Source of the DNA: an uncultured Sutterella sp.
GTDB lineage: Bacteria; Pseudomonadota; Gammaproteobacteria; Burkholderiales; Burkholderiaceae_F
DNA length: 21,375 bases
NCBI GenBank assembly: GCA_900552915.1
Contig: USBS01000016.1
Location: forward strand, 1-21,375
Direction of reading: 5' to 3'
Positions 8,296-14,462 of this stretch are shown here, piece after piece; positions within the stretch are counted from its first letter, which is position 1; each line of letters opens with the position of its first letter. The notes under the pieces are model-generated. The model had not been told where the DNA came from. It was given only the letters and a program-made list of their open reading frames with translations, and searched no databases. A program made the translations under genes and the position numbers.

Positions 8296-9180
8296 ATGTC
8301 CGAAATCAAACCGGCTTCGCCGAGCAATCCCTACAAAGCGCTTTTCGAATCCTGCGTGGCAGGCGGCATCGCCCGCTCCCGGCAGGGGTTCATGCAGACG
8401 CTGCTTTTGACCTTTCTTGCCGGCGCCTACATTGCGCTCGGAGGATTTCTTGCCGTGCGCTGCGGTCTCGGACTGTCGTGGGCGCAGTGGGGATCCATGG
8501 GTAAGTTCGTGTTTGCCGCCGTGTTCCCGCTCGGTCTGATTCTCACTGTGATCTGCGGCGCCGATCTCTTCACGGGCAACGCGATGACGCTCACCGGCGC
8601 CCGCTGCAACGGAAGCGTTCGCTGGCTCGACGTGCTGCGCAGCTGGAGTTTTGCATGGATCGGCAATTTCATCGGCGCGCTTTTCGTTGCCTATTTCCTC
8701 GTCTGGTCAACCGGCATTATTTTCGAGAAAGCGCCGGCGGCCGCCGGTCTTTCCGTCATGCCATGGGCCGATGCGCTTGTTAAGCTTGCAAACGGCAAAA
8801 CGGCTCTGCCGTTTGCAGACGCGTTCTGGCGCGGCGTGGGCTGCAATTGGCTCGTATGCTTGGCCGTCTATCTGGGTTACGCCGCCAAGGAAACCGCAGG
8901 CAAAATGTTCGCGCTTTGGTTTCCGACGATGGCCTTCGTCGCAATGGGCATGGAGCACTGCATCGCCAACATGTTCTTTATTCCGGCAGCCATTTTTACG
9001 GGAACCGACCCCCGCTACCTTGAGCTCGTTAACGCCGGAGCGGCAACGGCGCTTACCGCCGACTGGAACAAATTCTTTATCGATAATCTGATTCCCGTAA
9101 CGCTCGGCAACATCGTCGGCGGTGCCGTGCTTGTAGCCGTTATCTACTTCCTTATTCACGGTAAGGTACGGAATTCTTAA
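8296..9180 (+). CDS. Formate/nitrite transporter (FNT) family channel
   Basis: This 294-residue membrane protein has the six-helix FNT pattern. The first signature is around ICGADLFTGNAMTL and the second is CNWLVCLAVYLGYAAKETAGK. The central-gate histidine is H221 in GMEHCIANMF, and the terminal NLIPVTLGNIVGGAVLV motif is present. FNT proteins form pentamers in the inner membrane that pass formate, nitrite or hydrosulfide. The GADLFTGN motif and overall length look closer to formate channels (FocA/FdhC-like) than to NirC, but substrate cannot be fixed from sequence. The ATG has no clear Shine-Dalgarno sequence. The gene appears to stand alone: mutM is divergent upstream and metK has its own regulatory region downstream. 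No convincing terminator follows, only a T-run at 9183-9188. Confidence 0.9.
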   Translation: MSEIKPASPSNPYKALFESCVAGGIARSRQGFMQTLLLTFLAGAYIALGGFLAVRCGLGLSWAQWGSMGKFVFAAVFPLGLILTVICGADLFTGNAMTLTGARCNGSVRWLDVLRSWSFAWIGNFIGALFVAYFLVWSTGIIFEKAPAAAGLSVMPWADALVKLANGKTALPFADAFWRGVGCNWLVCLAVYLGYAAKETAGKMFALWFPTMAFVAMGMEHCIANMFFIPAAIFTGTDPRYLELVNAGAATALTADWNKFFIDNLIPVTLGNIVGGAVLVAVIYFLIHGKVRNS

Positions 9181-9212
9181 GATTTTTTAACGCATCCCGA
9201 CGCAATTTCGCG

Positions 9213-9218
9213 TATGAT
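9213..9218 (+). promoter_or_regulatory. Candidate -10 element of the metK promoter
   Basis: TATGAT at 9213-9218 would put the transcription start near 9225, just ahead of the riboswitch aptamer that begins at 9236. No good -35 hexamer lies 16-18 bases upstream. The placement, rather than the hexamer alone, makes it plausible. Confidence 0.4.
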
Positions 9219-9235
9219 TGCGCCTACCTGAATAC

Positions 9236-9296
9236 CGTCGCTGAGTTAACAAGACAACTTGCGGAGCGACGATAAACCCAAACCGCTAAAGCGTCT
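9236..9296 (+). ncRNA. SAM-II-type S-adenosylmethionine riboswitch aptamer upstream of metK
   Basis: The segment folds into the H-type pseudoknot of the SAM-II class. P1 is CGTCGCT (9236-9242) with AGCGACG (9265-9271). The conserved CTGA-n-TTAAC follows P1 (9241-9250), where the family usually has CTGATTTAAC, so one base differs. P2a is GCGG (9261-9264) with CCGC (9283-9286). P2b is AGAC (9252-9255) with GTCT (9293-9296). Between P2a and P2b lie the ligand-pocket bases: the two U residues at 9259-9260 opposite UAAA at 9287-9290. The GATAAA (9271-9276) and GCTAAA (9285-9290) blocks match the family consensus. SAM-II is known mainly from alphaproteobacterial methionine genes; the gene downstream makes SAM, so feedback control is logical. 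The fold was found by eye, not by a covariance model. Confidence 0.8.
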
Positions 9297-9388
9297 GTCG
9301 CAATATTTTCTGCCGGACATCGGCTTGAATTCCGTATTTGCGTTGGACGCTCATCCATAGACAAGCAAATACACAAAAAGGATTCAAG
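9291..9388 (+). promoter_or_regulatory. Putative SD-sequestering expression platform of the metK riboswitch
   Basis: Downstream of the aptamer two mutually competing structures can be drawn. CTTGAATTCC at 9324-9333 is complementary to GGATTCAAG at 9380-9388, which contains part of the metK Shine-Dalgarno region (AAGGA, 9378-9382), with one bulged base. Alternatively GCGTC (9291-9295) pairs with GACGC (9346-9350), extended by CGCAA (9299-9303) with TTGCG (9338-9342); this hairpin would hold the anti-SD strand in its loop. The first arm of that hairpin overlaps the P2b strand 9293-9296, so SAM binding would disfavour it. No U-tract follows, so translational rather than transcriptional control is inferred. 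Confidence 0.55.
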
Positions 9389-9390
9389 AG

Positions 9391-10566
9391 ATGTCCGATT
9401 CTTATCTTTTCACCTCCGAGTCGGTGAGCGAAGGCCATCCGGACAAAGTCGCCGACCAAATTTCCGACGCCGTTCTCGACGCATGTCTTGCGCAGGACTC
9501 AATGAGCCGTGTGGCTGCAGAAACGCTCTGCAACACCGGCCTCGTGGTGCTCGCCGGTGAAATCACCACCAACGCGTCTGTCGACTACATCGGCCTGACG
9601 CGCGATGTTCTCAAGCGCATCGGCTACGACAACACCGAATACGGCATCGACCACAAGGGGTGTTCGGTGCTGGTGGGCTATGACAAGCAGTCTCACGACA
9701 TCGCTCAGGGCGTTGACGCCAAAAACGCCGACCCGCTTACGATCGGCGCCGGAGACCAGGGCTTGATGTTCGGCTACGCCTGCGACGAAACCCCGACGCT
9801 GATGCCCGCCGCCATCTACTACGCACACCGTCTGATGATGCGCCAAAGCGAACTTCGCCACAACGGCACGATGCCGTATCTGCGTCCCGATGCCAAGAGC
9901 CAGGTGACGCTGCGCTATGAAAACGACCGTCCGGTGGCTGCCGACACGATCGTGCTTTCCACGCAGCACTCGCCCGAATGGAGCGACGGCCTCACCATGA
10001 AGCCCGAATTCATCGAAGCCGTCATTGAAAACATCATCCGTCCGGTGATGCCTGCCGAATGGCTCAAGAGCACCAAATTCCTGGTCAACCCCACCGGCCG
10101 CTTCGTTGTAGGCGGTCCGCAGGGCGACTGCGGTCTAACCGGTCGTAAGATCATCGTCGACACGTACGGCGGCAGCTGCCCTCACGGCGGCGGCGCTTTC
10201 TCCGGCAAGGATCCCACCAAGGTCGACCGCTCAGCCGCATATGCCTGCCGTTATGTGGCCAAGAACATCGTCGCGGCAGGTCTCGCCAGTCGCTGCCAGG
10301 GTCAAGTTGCCTATGCCATCGGCGTGGCCGAACCGATGAACGTCACCGTACGCACGATGGGTACCGGCAAGGTTTCCGACGAAGCACTCTCCGCAGCCGT
10401 ACGCAAGGTCTTCGACCTGCGTCCGGGCGGCATTCTGCAGATGCTCGACCTTCGTCGTCCGATCTATTCCAAGACTGCTGCTTACGGTCATTTCGGTCGT
10501 GAAGAACCGGAATTCACTTGGGAAAAGACCGACAAGGCAGAAACGCTCAAGGGCTTGTTCTCTTAA
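9391..10566 (+). CDS. metK: S-adenosylmethionine synthase MetK
   Basis: This 391-residue enzyme has ATP-binding GHPDKVADQISDAVLD at 15-30, the GAGDQGLMFGYA signature at 119-130, and the glycine-rich GGGAFSGKDPTKVDRSAAY (about residues 267-285), all typical of bacterial MetK. It makes SAM from methionine and ATP in the cytoplasm. The start is supported by AAAAGGAT (9376-9383), about eight bases before the ATG. The gene is monocistronic: the riboswitch leader lies upstream and a hairpin-plus-terminator lies downstream. Repression by its own product through the SAM-II element is the expected regulation (inference). Confidence 0.98.
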   Translation: MSDSYLFTSESVSEGHPDKVADQISDAVLDACLAQDSMSRVAAETLCNTGLVVLAGEITTNASVDYIGLTRDVLKRIGYDNTEYGIDHKGCSVLVGYDKQSHDIAQGVDAKNADPLTIGAGDQGLMFGYACDETPTLMPAAIYYAHRLMMRQSELRHNGTMPYLRPDAKSQVTLRYENDRPVAADTIVLSTQHSPEWSDGLTMKPEFIEAVIENIIRPVMPAEWLKSTKFLVNPTGRFVVGGPQGDCGLTGRKIIVDTYGGSCPHGGGAFSGKDPTKVDRSAAYACRYVAKNIVAAGLASRCQGQVAYAIGVAEPMNVTVRTMGTGKVSDEALSAAVRKVFDLRPGGILQMLDLRRPIYSKTAAYGHFGREEPEFTWEKTDKAETLKGLFS

Positions 10567-10579
10567 CCTAATCTGCCCG

Positions 10580-10604
10580 CCTCAGGCGTCATCGACGCCT
10601 GAGG
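10580..10604 (+). repeat. Perfect 10-bp hairpin after metK, no U-tract
   Basis: CCTCAGGCGT (10580-10589) and ACGCCTGAGG (10595-10604) form a perfect stem with a five-base loop, 13 bases after the metK stop. It is followed by AAACG and not by Ts, so it is not a terminator itself. A likely role is mRNA 3'-end protection ahead of the real terminator. Confidence 0.75.
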
Positions 10605-10610
10605 AAACGT

Positions 10611-10644
10611 TCGGCTCGGCCGCAAAGGTCGGGCCGATTTTTTT
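10611..10644 (+). terminator. Rho-independent terminator of metK
   Basis: CGGCTCGGCC (10612-10621) pairs with GGTCGGGCCG (10627-10636) through ten pairs including two G-U pairs, closed by T10611-A10637, with loop GCAAA. Seven Ts follow at 10638-10644. Confidence 0.9.
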
Positions 10645-10769
10645 GCAGACAAGCAAGCGCTTTACCGAAAACACAATTTAACGAGCCGGCGGCGGTAAAC
10701 TTCGCATTTGTCTTTTTCCGGGTCGCCGCCTCGACGATCCTTAACCTATCCATAGGATGGCAATATCTC

Positions 10770-12095
10770 ATGCGAGTTTTAACCGGCATCAACACCACGG
10801 GCACACTTCACCTCGGCAACTACTGCGGTGCAATCCGCCCCTGCGTGCAAGCTTCCCGTCGAGACGACGTGGAAAGCTTCTTCTTTATGGCCGACTTGCA
10901 TGCGCTCATCAAATGCCAGGATCCCGACCGCATTGAAAAGAGCCGCATGCAGATTGCGGCAAGTTGGCTGGCCTGCGGCCTGGATCCCGATCGAGTCACT
11001 TTCTACCGCCAGAGCGATATTCCGGAAATCCCGATGCTCAACTGGATGCTCAACTGCGTCTGCTCCAAGGGCTTGATGAACCGCGCCCATGCCTACAAGG
11101 CCTACCTGGAGGCCAATGAGAGCGCAGGCGAAGACCCCGATGCAGGCGTCTCGATGGGGCTCTTTTGCTACCCGGTGCTGATGGCTGCCGACATTCTGAT
11201 GTTCCACGCAGACCGCGTGCCGGTTGGCCGCGACCAGATTCAACATCTGGAAATGGCACGCGACATGGCCACGCGCTTTAACAACACCTATGGCAACGGC
11301 AAGGAATTTTTCGTTCTGCCGTTCGAGCAGGTCGATGAAAACGTCGAACTTTTGCCCGGACTCGACGGCCGCAAGATGAGCAAAAGCTACAACAACGTCA
11401 TTCCGCTTTTCGACGGCGGCGAAAAGGCACTACGCGAAGCGATCGGCCGCGTTGTTACCGACAGCAAAATGCCGGGTGAACCGAAAGATCCCGACAGCAC
11501 GTCGCTTACACGCATTTATGAAGCCTTTGCTACTCGCGAAGAGTACGAAGCGTTCCGCCAGGAACTGCGTGATGGACTCGGTTGGGGCGAAGCCAAGAAA
11601 AAGCTTATTGACAAAATCAACAGCGAAATCGGCCCCATGCGCGAAAAGTACGAGTACTACGTTTCGCATCCGGCCGAACTCGAAGCCATTTTGCAAGCGG
11701 GCGCCGCAAAAGCGCGCAAAATCGCTGCTCCCTTCCTTGAAGAGCTCAAGCACGCCGTCGGTCTGCGTACATTCCGCACGGTAAGCGCCGATTCTTCAAA
11801 AACCCAGGAAAAAGCGCAGGTTAAGCCGCTCGGCGTCATCAAGCAGTACCGCGAGTCCGACGGACTCTTTTACTTCAAGCTCACCGAAGGCGCCGAAACA
11901 CTTCTGACCTCAAAGGGCTATGAAAACGGCCGAGATGCCGGCTTGGCCGTGGGCCAACTCAAGGCTCAAGGACTCGCCGACACCGCCTCGGTCACACTCT
12001 CCGACGGCGTCACCGTCGAAAGGGTCAACGCCGTACTGTTGGCTATGCGGACGGCTGATGAGGAAAAGAAGAAGGCAAAAGCCGCTCGCGCTTAA
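10770..12095 (+). CDS. trpS: Tryptophan--tRNA ligase TrpS with C-terminal extension
   Basis: This 441-residue class I synthetase has the HIGH-like motif TGTLHLGNY at 10-18 and KMSKS at 202-206 within GRKMSKSYNNVI. It charges tRNA-Trp. E. coli TrpS has 334 residues; here about 100 extra residues follow the catalytic and anticodon-binding parts. They include FYFKLTEGAETLLTSKGYENG and a Lys/Ala-rich end. Longer TrpS proteins of roughly 400 residues with a similar tail are known from Burkholderiales, and the FxFKL...LL.S..Y motif recalls YegP-like (DUF1508) repeats; that resemblance is my reading. AGGATGG at 10754-10760 is a good ribosome binding site nine bases ahead of the ATG. It lies in a small inverted repeat (CCTAT-CC-ATAGG). 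The spacer 10645-10769 also contains a 7-bp inverted repeat (10688-10694 with 10724-10730). Confidence 0.96.
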   Translation: MRVLTGINTTGTLHLGNYCGAIRPCVQASRRDDVESFFFMADLHALIKCQDPDRIEKSRMQIAASWLACGLDPDRVTFYRQSDIPEIPMLNWMLNCVCSKGLMNRAHAYKAYLEANESAGEDPDAGVSMGLFCYPVLMAADILMFHADRVPVGRDQIQHLEMARDMATRFNNTYGNGKEFFVLPFEQVDENVELLPGLDGRKMSKSYNNVIPLFDGGEKALREAIGRVVTDSKMPGEPKDPDSTSLTRIYEAFATREEYEAFRQELRDGLGWGEAKKKLIDKINSEIGPMREKYEYYVSHPAELEAILQAGAAKARKIAAPFLEELKHAVGLRTFRTVSADSSKTQEKAQVKPLGVIKQYRESDGLFYFKLTEGAETLLTSKGYENGRDAGLAVGQLKAQGLADTASVTLSDGVTVERVNAVLLAMRTADEEKKKAKAARA

Positions 12096-12113
12096 AAGTA
12101 AGGAACAAAAAAA

Positions 12114-12190
12114 GGGCCTGCTCTCTTGCCAGTTCGGCAAGTCCCAGCAGGACCACGACCCAGGGAAAAGAAATCTTTCCCGCTGTCGGT
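12114..12190 (+). ncRNA. Structured RNA segment between trpS and its terminator, function unknown
   Basis: Two consecutive helical elements fill the trpS 3' UTR. In element A, CCTGCT (12117-12122) pairs with AGCAGG (12146-12151), enclosing CTTGCC (12125-12130) with GGCAAG (12136-12141) and a five-base loop. In element B, ACC (12152-12154) pairs with GGT (12188-12190), GAC (12157-12159) with GTC (12185-12187), and GGGAAA (12163-12168) with TTTCCC (12176-12181), with a 3x3 internal loop. The terminator hairpin follows at once. It does not match the SRP RNA tetraloop, 6S, tmRNA or known riboswitches as I remember them. It may be a 3'-UTR-derived sRNA or a stand-alone RNA; no promoter was identified. 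Confidence 0.45.
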
Positions 12191-12192
12191 AG

Positions 12193-12219
12193 GGCGCCCC
12201 TTCAAGGGCGCCTTTTTTT
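12193..12219 (+). terminator. Rho-independent terminator of trpS
   Basis: GGCGCCC (12193-12199) pairs with GGGCGCC (12206-12212) across a six-base loop, and seven Ts follow at 12213-12219. It ends eight bases before the mop stop codon on the other strand. It lacks a U-tract on that strand, so it works only for trpS. Confidence 0.92.
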
Positions 12220-12226
12220 GTCAGCC

Positions 12227-12439
12227 TCAGTCGGCAACTGCAACCATCACGGAAGAGGCCTTAATCACGGCGTAGGCTTCGCCGCCGACCTTCAAACCCA
12301 GGCTCTTGGCGGAAGCCGTGGTGATCGAGGAAACGATCTGTTCCTTGGCTTCGGTTTCGATCGTCACTTCAGTGGTGACGGGGCCTTCCTTAATGGCGAT
12401 GATCGTGCCCTTGAGGCAATTGCGAGCGGAAATCTTCAT
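12227..12439 (-). CDS. Molybdate-binding Mop/TOBE-domain protein (molbindin-like)
   Basis: This 70-residue protein consists of a single TOBE/Mop domain: MKISARNCLKGTI at the start, a central VTTEVTIE strand with IVSSITTASAKSLGLKVG, and a final AVIKASSVMVAVAD. This is the classic Mop pattern. Single-domain Mop proteins (molbindins) assemble into hexamers that bind molybdate or tungstate oxyanions in the cytoplasm, and are thought to buffer or store molybdenum. The start is backed by a GGAG about eight bases upstream. It is transcribed alone from a promoter that overlaps a ModE-like palindrome. A role in supplying molybdenum-cofactor enzymes such as formate dehydrogenase is inference. Confidence 0.9.
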   Translation of the reverse strand: MKISARNCLKGTIIAIKEGPVTTEVTIETEAKEQIVSSITTASAKSLGLKVGGEAYAVIKASSVMVAVAD

Positions 12440-12520
12440 GATGAAACTCCAAAAGAAAAAATCGACATGGCGCTATACACCATTTACGCTGAAAATATCA
12501 GAATTTCATCTTTGCACATG

Positions 12521-12550
12521 CGTTATACCTTAAATGAATAACGATTGCAA
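12521..12550 (-). promoter_or_regulatory. mop promoter overlapping a ModE-like operator
   Basis: On the minus strand, TTGCAA (12550-12545) and TATAAC (12527-12522) are separated by exactly 17 bases, giving a sigma-70-type promoter with a start near 12515. Within and over it lies an inverted repeat, CGTTAT (12521-12526) and ATAACG (12538-12543), with an 11-base centre. It closely resembles the CGTTATAT...ATAACG operator that ModE-molybdate binds at E. coli modA. The palindrome covers the spacer and the -10, so repression by molybdate-loaded ModE is the likely logic. No ModE gene is in the window. The 5' UTR of about 75 bases carries only a small CTGA/TCAG hairpin. Confidence 0.65.
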
Positions 12551-12595
12551 CTGCCGTCTAAAGAAATCAATGGTTGTGCTACGCAGCCCATAAGC

Positions 12596-12623
12596 AACAA
12601 GACCGCCTTTCGGCGGTCTTGTT
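12596..12623 (-). terminator. Terminator of the CstA-family gene
   Basis: AACAAGACCGCC (12596-12607) and GGCGGTCTTGTT (12612-12623) form a perfect 12-bp stem. Read on the minus strand the loop is a GAAA tetraloop, and the stem is followed by a broken T-stretch (GTTGCTT). It sits 26 bases after the stop codon of the minus-strand transporter gene. On the plus strand there is no gene that needs it. Confidence 0.8.
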
Positions 12624-12649
12624 CACAGTCGTGACAACGATCGATGTCT

Positions 12650-14326
12650 TTATTCGCGCTTGACGATTGGTGCCGCGTCCTTGAGTTTCAGAACGCAGTG
12701 GTAGACCACCAACAAGGCCAACACGATCAGCGCAGCAGCAACGACAAACTGCAGGCCGTGAATCAGCCACACGAACGATCCGTCCATCCAAGCGCGCACA
12801 ATGCGGATAACGGCCTGAATCAAAGCAGTCATCGTAACGGCAAACATGATCGTCATCGGAGCGTACAACATCCAACCCTTGCGGCCGGTGGACTTTAGGA
12901 ACACGGCAAGACCGGTGAGAACCAAAGCCGAAAGCAGCTGATTGGCCGAACCGAACAGCGGCCAGACACTCATGTAGCCTGCCATGCAGAGCGCATAACC
13001 GGCAATCAGCGTAAGGCAAGTTGCGAAAACCGTGTTTGTGAAAAGCTTCTGCACAGCCGTTTTTTCCTTGCCCGGTTCAGGCATGAAAAGCTCCTGCAGA
13101 GACATACGACCGATACGAGCTACAGCATCAACGGAGGTCAAAGCCAGAGCCGAAACGCACATCGTGAGAATGCAGGCTGCAATCTGATGCGGCACGCCGA
13201 AGATTTCAGTCAGAAATGCCGCAACGGAACCCGAGAAGGTTTGGAAAGGCGTTCCTGCGGGCAGCACGCCGTTGGTCGCGGCCGCACAAACCACAATGAG
13301 CGAAACGACGCCGAGGACCACTTCCACACACATTGAGCCGTAGCCGACAAGACGCATATCGTTTTCGCTGGAAATCATTTTGGAGCTTGTCCCGGAGCTC
13401 ACAAGCGAATGAAAACCCGAAACCGCACCGCAGGCAATCGTCACAAACAGAATCGGGAAGAGGTCCAGTCCCTTAACCGTAAAGCCCGCGAAGGCCGGCA
13501 TATTGATCGACGGATTCTGGATGCAGACGCCGATCACGGCAGCAAGGATCATGCCGATCAGCAGGAACATCGACAGGTAGTCGCGCGGTTGCTTTAAAGC
13601 CCACATCGGCATAACGGAAGCCGCAAACAGATAAGCAAACACCACGTAGCGCCAAGTCTCCGCATCGGCATAGACCGGGAAACAAATGCCCGCCGCGACC
13701 ATCGCCACCATCAGCACGATGCCCACGACAAGTTGCACGCCCGCCGTAGGCTTGACGTACTTGAGGTAAAAACCGAAGCCCACGGCCACAAACATGTACA
13801 GTAGCGAAATGGAAGCCGCCGCCGCGTTGGGCATGATCGTCGCGCCGTCTTTGGCAAAACCGTTGAAGGTGTTGGCGACCATATCGCAGAAGGCCGCAAT
13901 CACCAATAGCGTAAAGAGCCAGCAAAAGAGCAAGAAGAGTTGACGCCCCGTGCGGCCGACATACGATTCGATGATCATGCCGACGGACTTGCCGCCGTTC
14001 TTGACGGATGCGTACAAAGCCGCAAAATCCTGAACGGCGCCGAAGAAAATGCCACCCACAATCATCCACAGCAACGCCGGAGCCCAACCGAACATGGCGG
14101 CGATGATCGGCCCCGTTACGGGGCCCGCCCCCGTAATCGACGTAAATTGGTGTGCAAATACCGTCCAGCGCGAAGCCGGTGAAAAATCCTTACCGTCGTT
14201 CTTCTCTACGGCGGGCGTGGGGCGCGCAGGATCGATTCCCCATGTTTTTTCAAGCCATCGTGCATAACCGAAATAGCCTACAGCCAACGCAACGATGGCG
14301 ATCATCATGATTCCGAGTCCGGACAT
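12650..14326 (-). CDS. cstA: CstA-family carbon-starvation / pyruvate or peptide transporter
   Basis: This inner-membrane protein of about 558 residues has many hydrophobic helices. It carries the CstA N-terminal signature: HQFTSITGAGPVTGPIIAA followed by GWAPALLW and FFGAVQDFAALYAS. The middle GFHSLVSSGTSSKMI and the C-terminal SANQLLSALVL stretches are also family marks. E. coli CstA (peptide uptake in starvation) and BtsT/YjiY (pyruvate) are about 700-716 residues; this one is of the shorter type common outside enterics, so the substrate is open and the symbol means family only. I prefer ATG 14326 because AGGGAG at 14339-14344 (minus strand) is ten bases away; the GTG at 14335 would almost touch it. 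The gene is divergent from aroD and has its own terminator. Confidence 0.9.
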   Translation of the reverse strand: MSGLGIMMIAIVALAVGYFGYARWLEKTWGIDPARPTPAVEKNDGKDFSPASRWTVFAHQFTSITGAGPVTGPIIAAMFGWAPALLWMIVGGIFFGAVQDFAALYASVKNGGKSVGMIIESYVGRTGRQLFLLFCWLFTLLVIAAFCDMVANTFNGFAKDGATIMPNAAAASISLLYMFVAVGFGFYLKYVKPTAGVQLVVGIVLMVAMVAAGICFPVYADAETWRYVVFAYLFAASVMPMWALKQPRDYLSMFLLIGMILAAVIGVCIQNPSINMPAFAGFTVKGLDLFPILFVTIACGAVSGFHSLVSSGTSSKMISSENDMRLVGYGSMCVEVVLGVVSLIVVCAAATNGVLPAGTPFQTFSGSVAAFLTEIFGVPHQIAACILTMCVSALALTSVDAVARIGRMSLQELFMPEPGKEKTAVQKLFTNTVFATCLTLIAGYALCMAGYMSVWPLFGSANQLLSALVLTGLAVFLKSTGRKGWMLYAPMTIMFAVTMTALIQAVIRIVRAWMDGSFVWLIHGLQFVVAAALIVLALLVVYHCVLKLKDAAPIVKRE

Positions 14327-14462
14327 GATCTTCACTCCCTAAAGTTTGATTTCTCATGCTGCCGAATCTCTCTAGCGCAGATTTAGGCATGCAGGTATTT
14401 ATCTTACGCCTGCGGCGGAAGTAGACTGTTGCGCAATTGCATTTTTTGAAATGAGGCATCCC
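14327..14462. promoter_or_regulatory. Divergent intergenic region cstA / aroD
   Basis: This 136-bp spacer must carry promoters for both genes, but I could not assign a convincing -35/-10 pair on either strand. It contains two overlapping short palindromes, TTGCGCAA (14429-14436) and GCAATTGC (14433-14440), close to the aroD start. It also has a GCAGG...CCTGC inverted repeat around 14390-14412. Confidence 0.3.

Noticed and set aside
12114..12219. Signal recognition particle RNA or 6S RNA after trpS
   Set aside because: The conserved SRP GGAA-type apical region and the long single 6S hairpin with a central bubble are both absent.
12440..12520. Moco riboswitch in the mop leader
   Set aside because: The leader is only about 75 bases long and has one small hairpin; nothing resembles the large conserved Moco RNA fold.
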